From the NCBI RefSeq assembly GCF_002929215.1, contig NZ_PJII01000003.1, positions 248,001 to 312,000 on the forward strand: 64,000 nucleotides of DNA, read 5' to 3'. The notes under the pieces are model-generated. The model did no database searches. It was given only the letters and a program-made list of their open reading frames with translations, and was not told where the DNA came from. This document shows positions 17,085 through 25,763 of the stretch, one piece after another (the first letter of the stretch is position 1; each line of letters begins with the position of its first letter). The position numbers and the translations under genes were made by a program. Source of the stretch: Arthrobacter sp. ZGTC412 (GTDB lineage Bacteria; Actinomycetota; Actinomycetes; Actinomycetales; Micrococcaceae).

Positions 17085-17090
17085 CTCCTG

Positions 17091-17696
17091 TCAGCCCTCG
17101 TCGTCGGCGCCCGCTGCGAGCCGGCGGCGGGCAAGGATGGCGAGGGTGGCAAGCAAACCTACTGCGGCAGCAGCGAAAATAACGATGCTCCACTGGAACG
17201 GTTCCCCGGAACCGACGGTCTCGGGCGCCGCTGTCACTCCGGGCTCAGCGGTTCCCATTCCGGGAACTGTAGCGCCCGCCGTCTGACTCGCTGCCGGACC
17301 AGCCCCTTCCGCTGCTGCGGAGGCCGTGAACGTGAAGGTTCCCTCAATGGGATGCGAGTCGGAGCTGACAACCCGCCAGGCAACTGTGTACTGCCCGTCC
17401 GGGCCGCCCGCCTTAAGCTTCTGGCTGGCCACGTTGTCCACGATTTCCACCGGACCGTCCGCCCACTCCGCTCCCGAGGCGTCCTTGATTGAGAAGGATG
17501 AGCCAATGCCCAGCGGGTTGTTGCTGAAGGTCACTGTTACCTGCTCCGGCGGCACCGCAACCGAAGCGCCCTCGGCAGGGGTGCTGGATTCGACGGCGTC
17601 GTGCGCCGCGGCTGGTCCGGCCAGGCCGAGGGCAGCGGCAGCAAAAACGAAGGACCCGAGTACAAAGCTCAGTAAGTGGCGGCGGATGGAACGCAT
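17091..17696 (-). CDS. copC: CopC-domain copper-binding protein with C-terminal membrane anchor
   Basis: The 201-residue precursor has a signal peptide cleaved after AGPAAA, which leaves His32 as the mature N-terminus. The CopC beta-barrel follows, with the second copper ligand pair DSH (Asp113, His115). Together these form the Cu(II) site of CopC proteins. A Ser/Pro/Gly-rich linker and a membrane helix (about residues 168-190) end the protein, as in the actinobacterial YcnJ/CopC type. There is no CopD partner next to it. I chose the ATG at 17696, where the signal peptide starts. Confidence 0.85.
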   Translation of the reverse strand: MRSIRRHLLSFVLGSFVFAAAALGLAGPAAAHDAVESSTPAEGASVAVPPEQVTVTFSNNPLGIGSSFSIKDASGAEWADGPVEIVDNVASQKLKAGGPDGQYTVAWRVVSSDSHPIEGTFTFTASAAAEGAGPAASQTAGATVPGMGTAEPGVTAAPETVGSGEPFQWSIVIFAAAAVGLLATLAILARRRLAAGADDEG

Positions 17697-17809
17697 GCTT
17701 GGACTGCTCCCTCTGTGTTGGCTTCCTAACAGACTAGGCGAAATTGACGGTGACCCTGCCGGAGCCCCCATAGGATTCAGGTATCCCCACAGACTCCCCC
17801 GGAGGACTA

Positions 17810-19252
17810 ATGCTTAAGCAAGGCTCTGCCCTGGACCGGTATTTCATGATCACCGAGCGCGGCTCCAATCTCTCCCGGGAGATCCGCGGCGGCTTCGCCA
17901 CCTTCTTCGCCATGAGCTACATCGTGGTGCTGAACCCCTTGATCCTTTCCGTTCCGGACTCCAGCGGCAACACGCTGGGCTTCCCGGCGGTCGCCGCCGT
18001 CACGGCCTTTGTTGCCGGCATCCTCACCATCCTGATGGGGGCATGGGCCAGGCATCCCTTCGCGCTGGCCACCGGGCTGGGGGTCAACGCATTTGTGGCG
18101 GTCACCGTCGCCACCAACCCGGGCCTCACGTGGCCGGACATGATGGGCCTGGTGGTCCTGTCCGGCGTCACGATGCTGATCCTGGTGCTCACCGGCTTCC
18201 GGACCGCCGTGTTCAAGGCCGTACCCGAAGGGCTCAAGACGGCGATCGTGGTGGGCATCGGGCTGTTCATTGCCTTGATCGGCCTGGTTAACGCCGGCTT
18301 TGTCCGCCGCATACCGGACATGGCCGGCACCACTGTCCCGGTTGGACTTGGCTATGAGGGCAAGCTCCTGGGCTGGCCCACCGCGGTATTCATTTTTGGC
18401 CTGATCCTGACCATCGCCCTGGTTGTGCGCAAGGTCAAGGGTGCCATCCTGATCGGCATCATCACGTCCACAGTCATTGCCGTGATCCTGGAAATGACGC
18501 TGCACATCGGCCCCAGCGTCCAGCCAGGCAAACCCTTCAACCCGCAGGGCTGGTCCCTGGTGGCTCCGACGTTCTCCGAATGGGCTGCCCCCGATCTGTC
18601 ACTAATCGGTAAGGCCAACCCGTTCGGCGCCTTCGAACACCTGGGCTTTGTGGCCGCTACGCTGCTGGCTTTCGTGATCCTGCTGAGCATCTTCTTCGAC
18701 GCCATGGGCACCATGGTGGGCCTGGCGAACGAGGCGGGCACGGTGGATGAGCACGGCAACATTCCCGACGTCGACAGGGTCCTCCAGGTGGACGCGCTCG
18801 GCGCAATCGCCGGCGGCGGCGCTTCCGTCTCCTCCAACCAGATTTACGTCGAGGCCGGCGCCGGCATCGGCGAAGGCGCCCGCACCGGCGTCGCCTCGAT
18901 CGTCACGGGCCTCCTGTTCCTGGTGGCCATGTTCTTCACCCCGCTGATCAACCTGGTTCCGTTCGAGGCCGTTGCCCCGGCGCTCGTGGTGGTGGGCTTC
19001 ATGATGGTGTCCCAGGTGGGCAAGATCGACTGGCAGGACTGGGGCATCGCGATTCCGGCCTTCCTGACCTTCACTCTGATGCCGTTCACTTACTCCATTG
19101 CCAACGGCCTGGGAGCCGGCTTCATCGCCTTCGTGCTGATCCGCACCGTGCAGGGCCGGATCAAGGAGATCCACCCACTGATGTGGGCCGTGGCCGGCGC
19201 ATTCCTGCTGTTCTTCGCGATTGGCCCGATCGAGGCTGCCATCGGCATGTAG
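17810..19252 (+). CDS. NCS2-family purine permease (AzgA-like)
   Basis: The 480-residue protein has about 12-14 membrane helices. It has AzgA-type motifs: SREIRGGFATFFAMSYIVVLNP at the N-terminus, GLGVNAFVAVT in TM3, FFDAMGTMVGLANEAG in TM8 and GGGASVSSNQIYVEAGAGIGEGARTGV in the substrate region. AzgA proteins take up adenine, guanine or hypoxanthine with protons. GGAGG precedes the ATG by 6 nt. It is monocistronic and converges on the antiporter gene. Confidence 0.9.
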   Translation: MLKQGSALDRYFMITERGSNLSREIRGGFATFFAMSYIVVLNPLILSVPDSSGNTLGFPAVAAVTAFVAGILTILMGAWARHPFALATGLGVNAFVAVTVATNPGLTWPDMMGLVVLSGVTMLILVLTGFRTAVFKAVPEGLKTAIVVGIGLFIALIGLVNAGFVRRIPDMAGTTVPVGLGYEGKLLGWPTAVFIFGLILTIALVVRKVKGAILIGIITSTVIAVILEMTLHIGPSVQPGKPFNPQGWSLVAPTFSEWAAPDLSLIGKANPFGAFEHLGFVAATLLAFVILLSIFFDAMGTMVGLANEAGTVDEHGNIPDVDRVLQVDALGAIAGGGASVSSNQIYVEAGAGIGEGARTGVASIVTGLLFLVAMFFTPLINLVPFEAVAPALVVVGFMMVSQVGKIDWQDWGIAIPAFLTFTLMPFTYSIANGLGAGFIAFVLIRTVQGRIKEIHPLMWAVAGAFLLFFAIGPIEAAIGM

Positions 19253-19280
19253 CCAGGCCCGGGATAAACCCAGGCCTGGC
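19252..19280. terminator. Hairpin between convergent permease and antiporter genes
   Basis: Arms 19252-19259 and 19273-19280 pair over 8 bp, with further GGG/CCC pairing inside. The left arm overlaps the TAG stop of the purine permease. It lies between two convergent genes and may end both transcripts, but it lacks a clear T tract. Confidence 0.5.
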
Positions 19281-19295
19281 CGGATTGCCGGACCG

Positions 19296-20600
19296 CTACA
19301 CCGGCGTGTTGGGTGCCAGTCCTTCATCACCGGACACCGCGCGGGCCTTTCTCTCGCGGAGCCTGTCCAGCCGGTTCATCAGCGGTGAGGTGGTGGCGCC
19401 ATGGATCACGATGGACAGCGCCACCACCAGGCCCACAAAGGCCCACAGCCACTCCGCCTCGTCCGCGAACTTGCCCTTGCCCAGGGCATAGCTGAGGTAG
19501 TACAGCGAGCCGATCCCGCGGATGCCGAAAAACGAAAGGGCGATCCGCTCGCGGGGCCCGGTTTTGCCGCCCAGCAGCCCCAGCCACCCCGCCAGCGGCC
19601 GGACCACCAGCAGGAACGCCAGGGCAACAAGCACCTCCGCCCAGCCGATGCCTTCAAGCAGCCCGCGGGCAATTGCACCGCCCAGCAGGACCAGGATCAC
19701 CACGGTCAGGAGCCGCTCCAACTGCTCCACATAGGAGTGCAGCACCCGGTGGTAGCCGTGGGTGCGTTCAGCGGCGCGGATAGTCACAGCGCACACAAAC
19801 ACAGCGATGAACCCGTAACCCTCGATCATCTCGGTGACTCCGTAGGCCAGGAACGTGGCCGCGAGCGCAACGAACCCTTCAGAATGGTTCGACAACCGCA
19901 GGCTTTCGGCGCGGGCGGAGAAGAAAAGCCTGGCCAGCACCTTGCCCGTGAGGACGCCCAGGAGGAGCCCGATGGCGAGCCGCCACAGCACGTCCACCCC
20001 GAACCATTCCGGGAACCAGGCCAATGGGGATGACCCGGCGATGCTGATGGCGATGGCAAGGTAGACGAACGGGAAGGCCAAGCCATCGTTGAGGCCGGCT
20101 TCGGAGGTGAGCCCGAACCGCACCTCGTCCTCTTTGTTGGTGCCGTCGTCGTTGTCTGCCGGCTCACCCACCTGCACCTCGGACGCCAGGACCGGGTCCG
20201 TGGGTGCAAGGCTGGAGGCCACCAGCAGGGCGGCGCCGAGGCCCAAACCGAGGAACCACAGCCCTAGCAGGGTCAGCGCGATGATGCACAGGGGCATGGC
20301 GATCCCCAGAAGCCGCCACGTGGTGGACCAGCGTTTGCGCCCCACGGGCCGGTCCAGGGCCAACCCCGCGCCCATGAGGGAGATAATCACGCAGACTTCC
20401 GCGAGGTGCAGAACGAAGTCGCTGTTGGCTATCGGGTCGGGGTCGGGAAGGGTGGGAATCAGGGCGAACGCCCCCATCCCCGCCCCTAGGAACACCATTG
20501 GCATGGAAAAGGGCATATTTCGCAGCAGCTTGGGGAGCACTGCGGCGGTGAACACCGCAAGTCCCGCGGCCGCAAACAGGATGTTGGGAGCTTCAAACAC
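19296..20600 (-). CDS. Cation:proton antiporter, CPA1 type
   Basis: The 434-residue protein has 12-13 membrane helices. It carries the CPA1 core motifs: LAPTDPVLASEVQVG in TM5, and EAGLNDGLAFPF with the Asp pair expected to carry ions in TM6. A late SFFGIRGIGSLYYLSYAL helix matches Na+/H+ exchangers. I prefer the GTG at 20600 because GGAGA lies 8 nt upstream; a TTG-initiated form 16 codons longer is possible. It probably serves pH and Na+ homeostasis. Confidence 0.85.
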   Translation of the reverse strand: MFEAPNILFAAAGLAVFTAAVLPKLLRNMPFSMPMVFLGAGMGAFALIPTLPDPDPIANSDFVLHLAEVCVIISLMGAGLALDRPVGRKRWSTTWRLLGIAMPLCIIALTLLGLWFLGLGLGAALLVASSLAPTDPVLASEVQVGEPADNDDGTNKEDEVRFGLTSEAGLNDGLAFPFVYLAIAISIAGSSPLAWFPEWFGVDVLWRLAIGLLLGVLTGKVLARLFFSARAESLRLSNHSEGFVALAATFLAYGVTEMIEGYGFIAVFVCAVTIRAAERTHGYHRVLHSYVEQLERLLTVVILVLLGGAIARGLLEGIGWAEVLVALAFLLVVRPLAGWLGLLGGKTGPRERIALSFFGIRGIGSLYYLSYALGKGKFADEAEWLWAFVGLVVALSIVIHGATTSPLMNRLDRLRERKARAVSGDEGLAPNTPV

Positions 20601-20781
20601 GTTCTGTTCTCCGGCCTGGATCGTCGTTGCGCCCTGCTGGCGCGGCAAGATGGCATATCAGTCCCGGGAAGGGATTGATCCACCATAGCCCCTTCGGTTT
20701 CCCCGCGCGGATTCTTGGATGCCAGACATTACGACGGCGGCGTTGCTGGTTTTCGCCGCCGGCATGCGGTGAGCTTGGAGC

Positions 20782-21735
20782 ATGCCTGCGTTCCTCCCTG
20801 CCGTCGACGTCCCGCCGAAGCCCTGGACGGGAAGGTTTGACGGCGATAGCGCCGAGCACCGTCGCTGGTGGCAGGCGGTAACGCCGTACGACGCTGGACT
20901 TCCAACACCGGCCGCCCGAAAGACCGCCGTCCTGCTCGGCTTCTGCAGCGACGAGGGCGTGCGGCGGAACAAGGGCCGGGCGGGAGCGGCCGCCGCTCCC
21001 GCTGCACTGCGCGCCGCCCTCGGCCCACTGGCGTTCCACCTGGACCGCCCCGTTGCCGATGCCGGGGATGTGGTGGTTTCCGGCACCGGTCTTGAGGCCG
21101 GCCAGGAGCGCACCGGCCAGGCAGTTGCGGCAATGCTCGACGGCGGGCGCCTTCCCGTAGTGCTGGGCGGCGGCCACGAAACCGCCTACGCCAGCTACTT
21201 GGGCGTAGCCGGATCTGCCGCTGTACAGGGCGGCCGGCGGCTGGGCATCCTGAACCTCGACGCCCACTTCGACCTGCGCGATGAGCCCGAAGCCAGCTCC
21301 GGCACGCCGTTCCTCCAGATGGCCCGGGCAGAAGCCGCCGCCGGCCGCGACTTCCGTTACGCCGTCGTCGGAATCTCTGAACCCAACAACACACGCGCCC
21401 TCTTCGACACCGCGCAGAAACTGGGCGTGCGGTACCTGCTGGACGAGGACTGCGGCGCGGAGCGCGTGCGGGAGTTCGTGGCAGGATTCCTGGCCGACAT
21501 TGACGTCCTGTATCTGACCATCGACCTTGATGTGCTGCCGGCAGCGGTGGCGCCCGGCGTCAGTGCACCCGCAGCGTACGGCGTGCCGCTGCCAGTCATC
21601 AGCGCCGTGTGCCGGCAGGTGGCCCATTCCGGGAAGCTGCTGCACCTGGATGTCGCAGAGCTTAACCCTACGTTTGATATCGACGGCAGGACCGCAAAAG
21701 TCGCCGCGCGCCTGATAAACACGCTGATGCGCTGA
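20782..21735 (+). CDS. hutG: Formimidoylglutamase (arginase/ureohydrolase family)
   Basis: The 317-residue protein has all ureohydrolase manganese motifs: GGGHE (His132), NLDAHFDLR (Asp160, His162, Asp164) and LTIDLDVLPAAVAPG (Asp pair near 250). The FCSDEGVRRNKGRAGA segment is typical of HutG rather than arginase. It converts N-formimidoyl-L-glutamate to glutamate and formamide, the last step of histidine use. It stands 8 kb from hutH/hutU and on the opposite strand. An 8-bp-arm hairpin (20735-20742 with 20754-20761) lies just before the start and might affect expression. Confidence 0.85.
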   Translation: MPAFLPAVDVPPKPWTGRFDGDSAEHRRWWQAVTPYDAGLPTPAARKTAVLLGFCSDEGVRRNKGRAGAAAAPAALRAALGPLAFHLDRPVADAGDVVVSGTGLEAGQERTGQAVAAMLDGGRLPVVLGGGHETAYASYLGVAGSAAVQGGRRLGILNLDAHFDLRDEPEASSGTPFLQMARAEAAAGRDFRYAVVGISEPNNTRALFDTAQKLGVRYLLDEDCGAERVREFVAGFLADIDVLYLTIDLDVLPAAVAPGVSAPAAYGVPLPVISAVCRQVAHSGKLLHLDVAELNPTFDIDGRTAKVAARLINTLMR

Positions 21736-21737
21736 AT

Positions 21738-22406
21738 TTACTGGCCCTTGAGGACGTAGCGCCGCTCCGGACGCCCCACCCCGTACTTGAGCCGGACCTC
21801 CAGCGTTCCTTCGTCATGCAGGTATTCAAGGTACCGGCGGGCGCTGACCCGCGATGTCCCTAACTGTTCCGCCACCTCGGCAGCGGAGAGATCACCGTCG
21901 GCCGCATTGAGCGTGGCTTCCACAAGCTTGAGCGTCTCGATGCTGCACCCCTTCGGAAGTGGCCGCTCTGTCCGGTCCAGGCCGAACACCCGGTTCACGT
22001 CCGACTGCTCTGCCACGTCCTTGGCGGAATCCAGGCCCTGGTACGCGCTCCGGTAATGCTCCAGGCGTTCCTGCAGGTCCGACTGCGAAAACGGCTTGAT
22101 TAGGTAGTGGACGATCCCTCCCCGCAGGGCCTTTCGAACTGTTTCCACCTCGCGGGCAGCGCTGATCACCAGCACGTCGAGCTCCGGGGCGACGTCCCGC
22201 AGCCGTTGCATAAGGTCCAGCCCATTGATGTCCGGAAGGTGGATGTCCAGCAACACCAGGTCGGGCTGCAGCCGTTCCGTTTCAAGCACGGCCTGAGCGC
22301 CGGTATGGGCTACCCCCACCACACCGAACCCGGGCGTGCGCTGGATGAACCCGGCGTGGACCTTGGCCACCATAAAGTCGTCATCGACGATCAGCACCTT
22401 GATCAC
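21738..22406 (-). CDS. citB: CitB/DctR-type response regulator
   Basis: The 222-residue protein has a receiver domain with acidic pocket VDDD, phospho-acceptor Asp54 (LLDIHLPDINGLDL) and Lys104 (KPFS). A C-terminal winged helix of the DpiA/CitB type follows, with recognition segment AEQLGTSRVSARRYLEYL. Its ATG overlaps the TGA of... the kinase gene order is kinase first, with a 4-nt overlap. The pair is divergent from tctCBA; in Corynebacterium glutamicum CitAB activates tctCBA and citH in response to citrate, and I infer the same here. It ends 2 nt from the stop of hutG. Confidence 0.8.
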   Translation of the reverse strand: MIKVLIVDDDFMVAKVHAGFIQRTPGFGVVGVAHTGAQAVLETERLQPDLVLLDIHLPDINGLDLMQRLRDVAPELDVLVISAAREVETVRKALRGGIVHYLIKPFSQSDLQERLEHYRSAYQGLDSAKDVAEQSDVNRVFGLDRTERPLPKGCSIETLKLVEATLNAADGDLSAAEVAEQLGTSRVSARRYLEYLHDEGTLEVRLKYGVGRPERRYVLKGQ

Positions 22407-23995
22407 TGCGTTGTACCTCTCTTGAACCGTGCGGTGAAGACCGCCCCGTTATCGTTGGCCACCGTGAGGTCACCGCCGGACCGCCGGCAGACCACCCGCG
22501 AGAGAGCCAGGCCGAAGCCACGGCCGTCCGCCGGTGCCGCTTCCTTGGTGGAGAACCCCTGCCGGAAAATATCCTCCAAAGCCTCCGCGGGGACGCCCGC
22601 GCCGGTGTCCCTGACCGTGACAGTGACGTGGTCCGGGCTGTCCTCCACCAGCACCCGGACAGCGGCGCGCGGAAGTCCGGTGACGGCGTCGAACGCGTTA
22701 TCCACGAGGTTACCCACCACCGTGGTGAGGTCGCGGGACAGGTCATCGCTGACCGGACGCAAAACGGATTCGGGATCGAGCTGCAGTGCCACGCCCCGCT
22801 CGGTGGCGAGGCTGGATTTGGCGATCAGCAATGCGGCGAGCGCAGGATCGTGGATCCGGCTGGTGACTTCATCATTAAGCCTGGTGCGGTCCACGGTGGC
22901 ACCGTTGACAAACTGCACCACGGAATCGTATTCGCCGATCTGGATCAGGCCGGAGATGACGTGCAACTGGTTTGCGAACTCATGGGCCTGGGCGCGCAGT
23001 GTGTCCGTAGCAGTGCGGGTGGCGCCCAGCTCACGCTCCAGCGAGGACAGCTCCGTCCTGTCCCTTAGTGTGGTCACCGAGCCGATGTCGCGGCCACGCG
23101 AACGGATGGGGACGCGGTTGGCCACCACCAGGCGCTCCCCTACCAGCACCAGCTGGTCCGGGTCCTGTTGCTCGCGGGTCAGCACTGCCTTCAGCGCGGG
23201 ATCCAGGGGAAGGGAACCGAGTCTCCTGCCAACGCAGTCCGGCGGGAGTCCCAGCAGTTTCCGTGCGCTGTCATTGGCCACGGTGATCCGCTCATGCGGG
23301 TCCAGCGCCACCACACCTTCCTTCAGGCCGTGCAGCATGGCCTCCCGGTTTTCCACCAGCCCGGTGATTTCGCTGGGCTCCATGCCGAGGGTCTGTCTTT
23401 TGACTCGCCGGGACAGCAGCAGGGACCCCGCCACACCCAGGACACTCGCGACGCCGAGGTAGGTCAGGAGGTTGGGAACGGCATCGCCCAGCCGTTCAAG
23501 GGTTGAGGGGTAGTCGCGGCTGACGGAGGCGATGCCGATCATCTTTCCGGCGTCGTCAAGTACGGGCACGTGCGCGGACAGGACGGCAGTGCCGCTCCCA
23601 CCCAGCACGCCGGTCCAGGCGCGCCCTTCCATCACCCTGCTGGCCCCAAGTTCCAAAGGATTACCCACCAGGCCGGGATCGTTGGCTGCGACCACAGTCA
23701 GGTCGAGTCTTGCGAGCGCCACCTGCGACGATCCGGAGACGGTGCGGACGGATTCGGCAACTGCGGGAAGGGCGGCGCCTCCGCGCGGCTGCGCATCCGG
23801 CAGCAGGGCCCGCACGGCCGGGTTGTTGCCCAGCGCTTCGGCGGCGGACAGTGCCCGGCGGCCCTCGGTCCGTTCGAACGCCGCGGCGGACTGGGCAAGG
23901 GAGATAGCCACGACTGCCACCAGGACGGCCAGGACTATCAGCAACTGCAGCACAAGGTACTGCCCGGCGAGGGACATTCCTCTTCGTCGAGTCAC
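22403..23995 (-). CDS. citA: CitA/DcuS-type sensor histidine kinase
   Basis: The 530-residue protein has a first membrane helix (about 10-32), an extracytoplasmic PAS-like sensor domain (about 35-170) and a second helix (about 175-197). A cytoplasmic PAS domain and the CitA-class H-box AHEFANQLHVISGLIQIGE (His338) follow. The ATPase motifs are VVGNLVDNAFDAV, VRDTGAGVP and GRGFGLALSRVVC. I chose the GTG at 23995 because AAGGAA lies 9 nt upstream; the next ATG (23977) has poor spacing. It should sense citrate or another tricarboxylate. Confidence 0.85.
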   Translation of the reverse strand: MTRRRGMSLAGQYLVLQLLIVLAVLVAVVAISLAQSAAAFERTEGRRALSAAEALGNNPAVRALLPDAQPRGGAALPAVAESVRTVSGSSQVALARLDLTVVAANDPGLVGNPLELGASRVMEGRAWTGVLGGSGTAVLSAHVPVLDDAGKMIGIASVSRDYPSTLERLGDAVPNLLTYLGVASVLGVAGSLLLSRRVKRQTLGMEPSEITGLVENREAMLHGLKEGVVALDPHERITVANDSARKLLGLPPDCVGRRLGSLPLDPALKAVLTREQQDPDQLVLVGERLVVANRVPIRSRGRDIGSVTTLRDRTELSSLERELGATRTATDTLRAQAHEFANQLHVISGLIQIGEYDSVVQFVNGATVDRTRLNDEVTSRIHDPALAALLIAKSSLATERGVALQLDPESVLRPVSDDLSRDLTTVVGNLVDNAFDAVTGLPRAAVRVLVEDSPDHVTVTVRDTGAGVPAEALEDIFRQGFSTKEAAPADGRGFGLALSRVVCRRSGGDLTVANDNGAVFTARFKRGTTQ

Positions 23996-24149
23996 TGCGT
24001 GGATTCCTTTTGTTTCTGATGCCGGCACCGGACCGCGGCAGTACCGGGAACTATATCCCACCTATACCGCCGCGATCCCGGTTCGGCCAGCCATCTGGGG
24101 CGCCGGAAACGTGAACGCAATGAACTTAACTTTCTCTGCGTACACAAGA

Positions 24150-24178
24150 GTGATGGCCATCACCACCGGGCCTAGCAT
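24150..24178 (+). promoter_or_regulatory. Palindromic operator overlapping the putative tctCBA promoter
   Basis: GTGATGGCCATCAC at 24150-24163 is a perfect 14-bp palindrome. TAGCAT at 24173-24178 could be the -10 box, which places the -35 hexamer (GTGATG) inside the palindrome with 17-nt spacing. It lies between citA and tctC and is the natural candidate for CitB binding. Confidence 0.5.
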
Positions 24179-24243
24179 CGAAGGACAGATCAGGTTTCGC
24201 TGGTCATTCTGTAATGAATTGCATCACTGAGAAGAGGAACACC

Positions 24244-25254
24244 ATGCGCCAGATCCGCGCACTGCGAGTCGCCGCCGTCGCCGCCGGCATCGCCCTGATG
24301 GCCACCGGCTGCGGTGCCACTGGAAAGAGCTCCACTGGTTCGGAAAGCTCCAGCGCTGCTGCCGGGCCAATCTCCGGCCTCCAGATAATGGTCCCCAACA
24401 CCGCGGGTGGCGGCTACGACACCACCGCCCGCGTTGCGGCCAAGGTCCTCGAAGACGAGAAGATCGCTACGAACCCCGAAGTCTTCAACCTCGCCGGGGC
24501 AGGTGGCACGGTGGGCCTCGCCCGCATCGTCAATGAAAAGGGCAACGGCGACCTCACCATGCTGATGGGCCTGGGCGTGGTGGGCGCAAGCTACACCAAC
24601 AAGTCCGAGTCCAAGCTGACGGCCACCACTCCCCTGGCCCGGCTCATCGAAGAGCCCGGCGCCATCATGGTCAGCAAGGATTCGCCCTACAAGACCATCG
24701 ACGACCTGGTTACTGCTTGGAAGGCCGACCCCGGTTCCATCAGTGTTGGCGGCGGCTCCTCGCCGGGCGGCCCGGACCATCTGCTGCCGATGCAGCTGGC
24801 CGGAGCCCTGGGCATCGACGCCACCAAGGTGAACTTCGTATCCTACGACGGCGGTGGTGACCTTCTCCCCGCAATCCTGGGCAACAAGGTGGGCTTCGCC
24901 GCTTCAGGTGCGGGTGAGTACCTCAAGCAGATTGAGTCAGGCGCAGTCCGCGTCCTGGCCACCAGCGGCGAGAAGCGGCTGGAAGGCGTGGATGCTCCCA
25001 CGCTCAAGGAATCCAACATCGACCTGGTGTTCACCAACTGGCGCGGCATTGTGGCACCTCCCGGCATCAGCGAAGAGGACAAGGCATCCCTGATCGCCGC
25101 CTTGGAGAAGATGCACGGCACAGCGGCCTGGAAGGAAGCCCTGAAGACCAACAGCTGGTCCGACGCCTTCAGCACCGGAGCTGAGTTCGAAAGCTTCCTT
25201 GCCGAGCAGGACAAGCGGGTGGCGGACGTCCTCACGACGCTTGGCCTGGCGTGA
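24244..25254 (+). CDS. tctC: Tripartite tricarboxylate transporter substrate-binding lipoprotein
   Basis: The 336-residue precursor has a lipoprotein signal with lipobox ATGC (Cys23). The mature part is a TctC/Bug-type binding protein: LQIMVPNTAGGGYDTTARV at the N-terminal lobe and VNFVSYDGGGDLLPAILGNKVGFAASG around the ligand loop. It captures citrate or a related carboxylate outside the membrane for TctAB. I chose the ATG at 24244, which has GAGGA 7 nt upstream and starts the signal peptide. It overlaps tctB by 4 nt. Confidence 0.9.
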   Translation: MRQIRALRVAAVAAGIALMATGCGATGKSSTGSESSSAAAGPISGLQIMVPNTAGGGYDTTARVAAKVLEDEKIATNPEVFNLAGAGGTVGLARIVNEKGNGDLTMLMGLGVVGASYTNKSESKLTATTPLARLIEEPGAIMVSKDSPYKTIDDLVTAWKADPGSISVGGGSSPGGPDHLLPMQLAGALGIDATKVNFVSYDGGGDLLPAILGNKVGFAASGAGEYLKQIESGAVRVLATSGEKRLEGVDAPTLKESNIDLVFTNWRGIVAPPGISEEDKASLIAALEKMHGTAAWKEALKTNSWSDAFSTGAEFESFLAEQDKRVADVLTTLGLA

Positions 25255-25763
25255 GCTCCTCACCAACACTGGCCTCACGGCTCAAAGGCCGCTCCGAGCT
25301 GGGGGTTGTCCTCCTGCTCGGGGCGGCCGGGGCCTTGGTCATCGCGGACGCGGCCCGCATCGTTACGCCCTACTCCCAGTCTGATCCCGTAGGGCCAAAG
25401 ACACTGCCGTTCATTGTGGGCGGCCTACTGCTGGTCTGCGCTGTTTTCCTGGCCGTCAACGTACTTCGCGGCGGCCAGGGCGAGGCGGAAGGCGGCGAGG
25501 ACGTGGACCTGACCCACCCTGCCGACTGGAAGACCGTCCTGCCGCTGGTGGGAGCCTTCGTCGCCAACATCCTGCTGATCGACTGGGCAGGCTGGGTGAT
25601 TTCGGGAACCGTCCTGTTTTGGGGCAGCGTCTGGGCGCTGGGCGGCCGGAACTACATCCGTGACGGCCTCATCTCCGTTGCCTTGTCCCTCCTGACCTTT
25701 TATGGCTTCTACCTGGGCCTTGGCATTAACCTGCCCGCCGGGCTCCTGGAAGGGATTCTCTGA
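25251..25763 (+). CDS. tctB: Tripartite tricarboxylate transporter small membrane subunit
   Basis: The 170-residue protein has four predicted membrane helices (about 15-33, 46-66, 91-110, 112-160 with a break). It matches the TctB family in length and position. The start is a GTG overlapping the TGA of tctC, and the stop overlaps the ATG of tctA, so all three subunits are translationally coupled. It pairs with TctA to form the membrane complex that imports carboxylates using an ion gradient. Confidence 0.85.
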   Translation: MSSSPTLASRLKGRSELGVVLLLGAAGALVIADAARIVTPYSQSDPVGPKTLPFIVGGLLLVCAVFLAVNVLRGGQGEAEGGEDVDLTHPADWKTVLPLVGAFVANILLIDWAGWVISGTVLFWGSVWALGGRNYIRDGLISVALSLLTFYGFYLGLGINLPAGLLEGIL

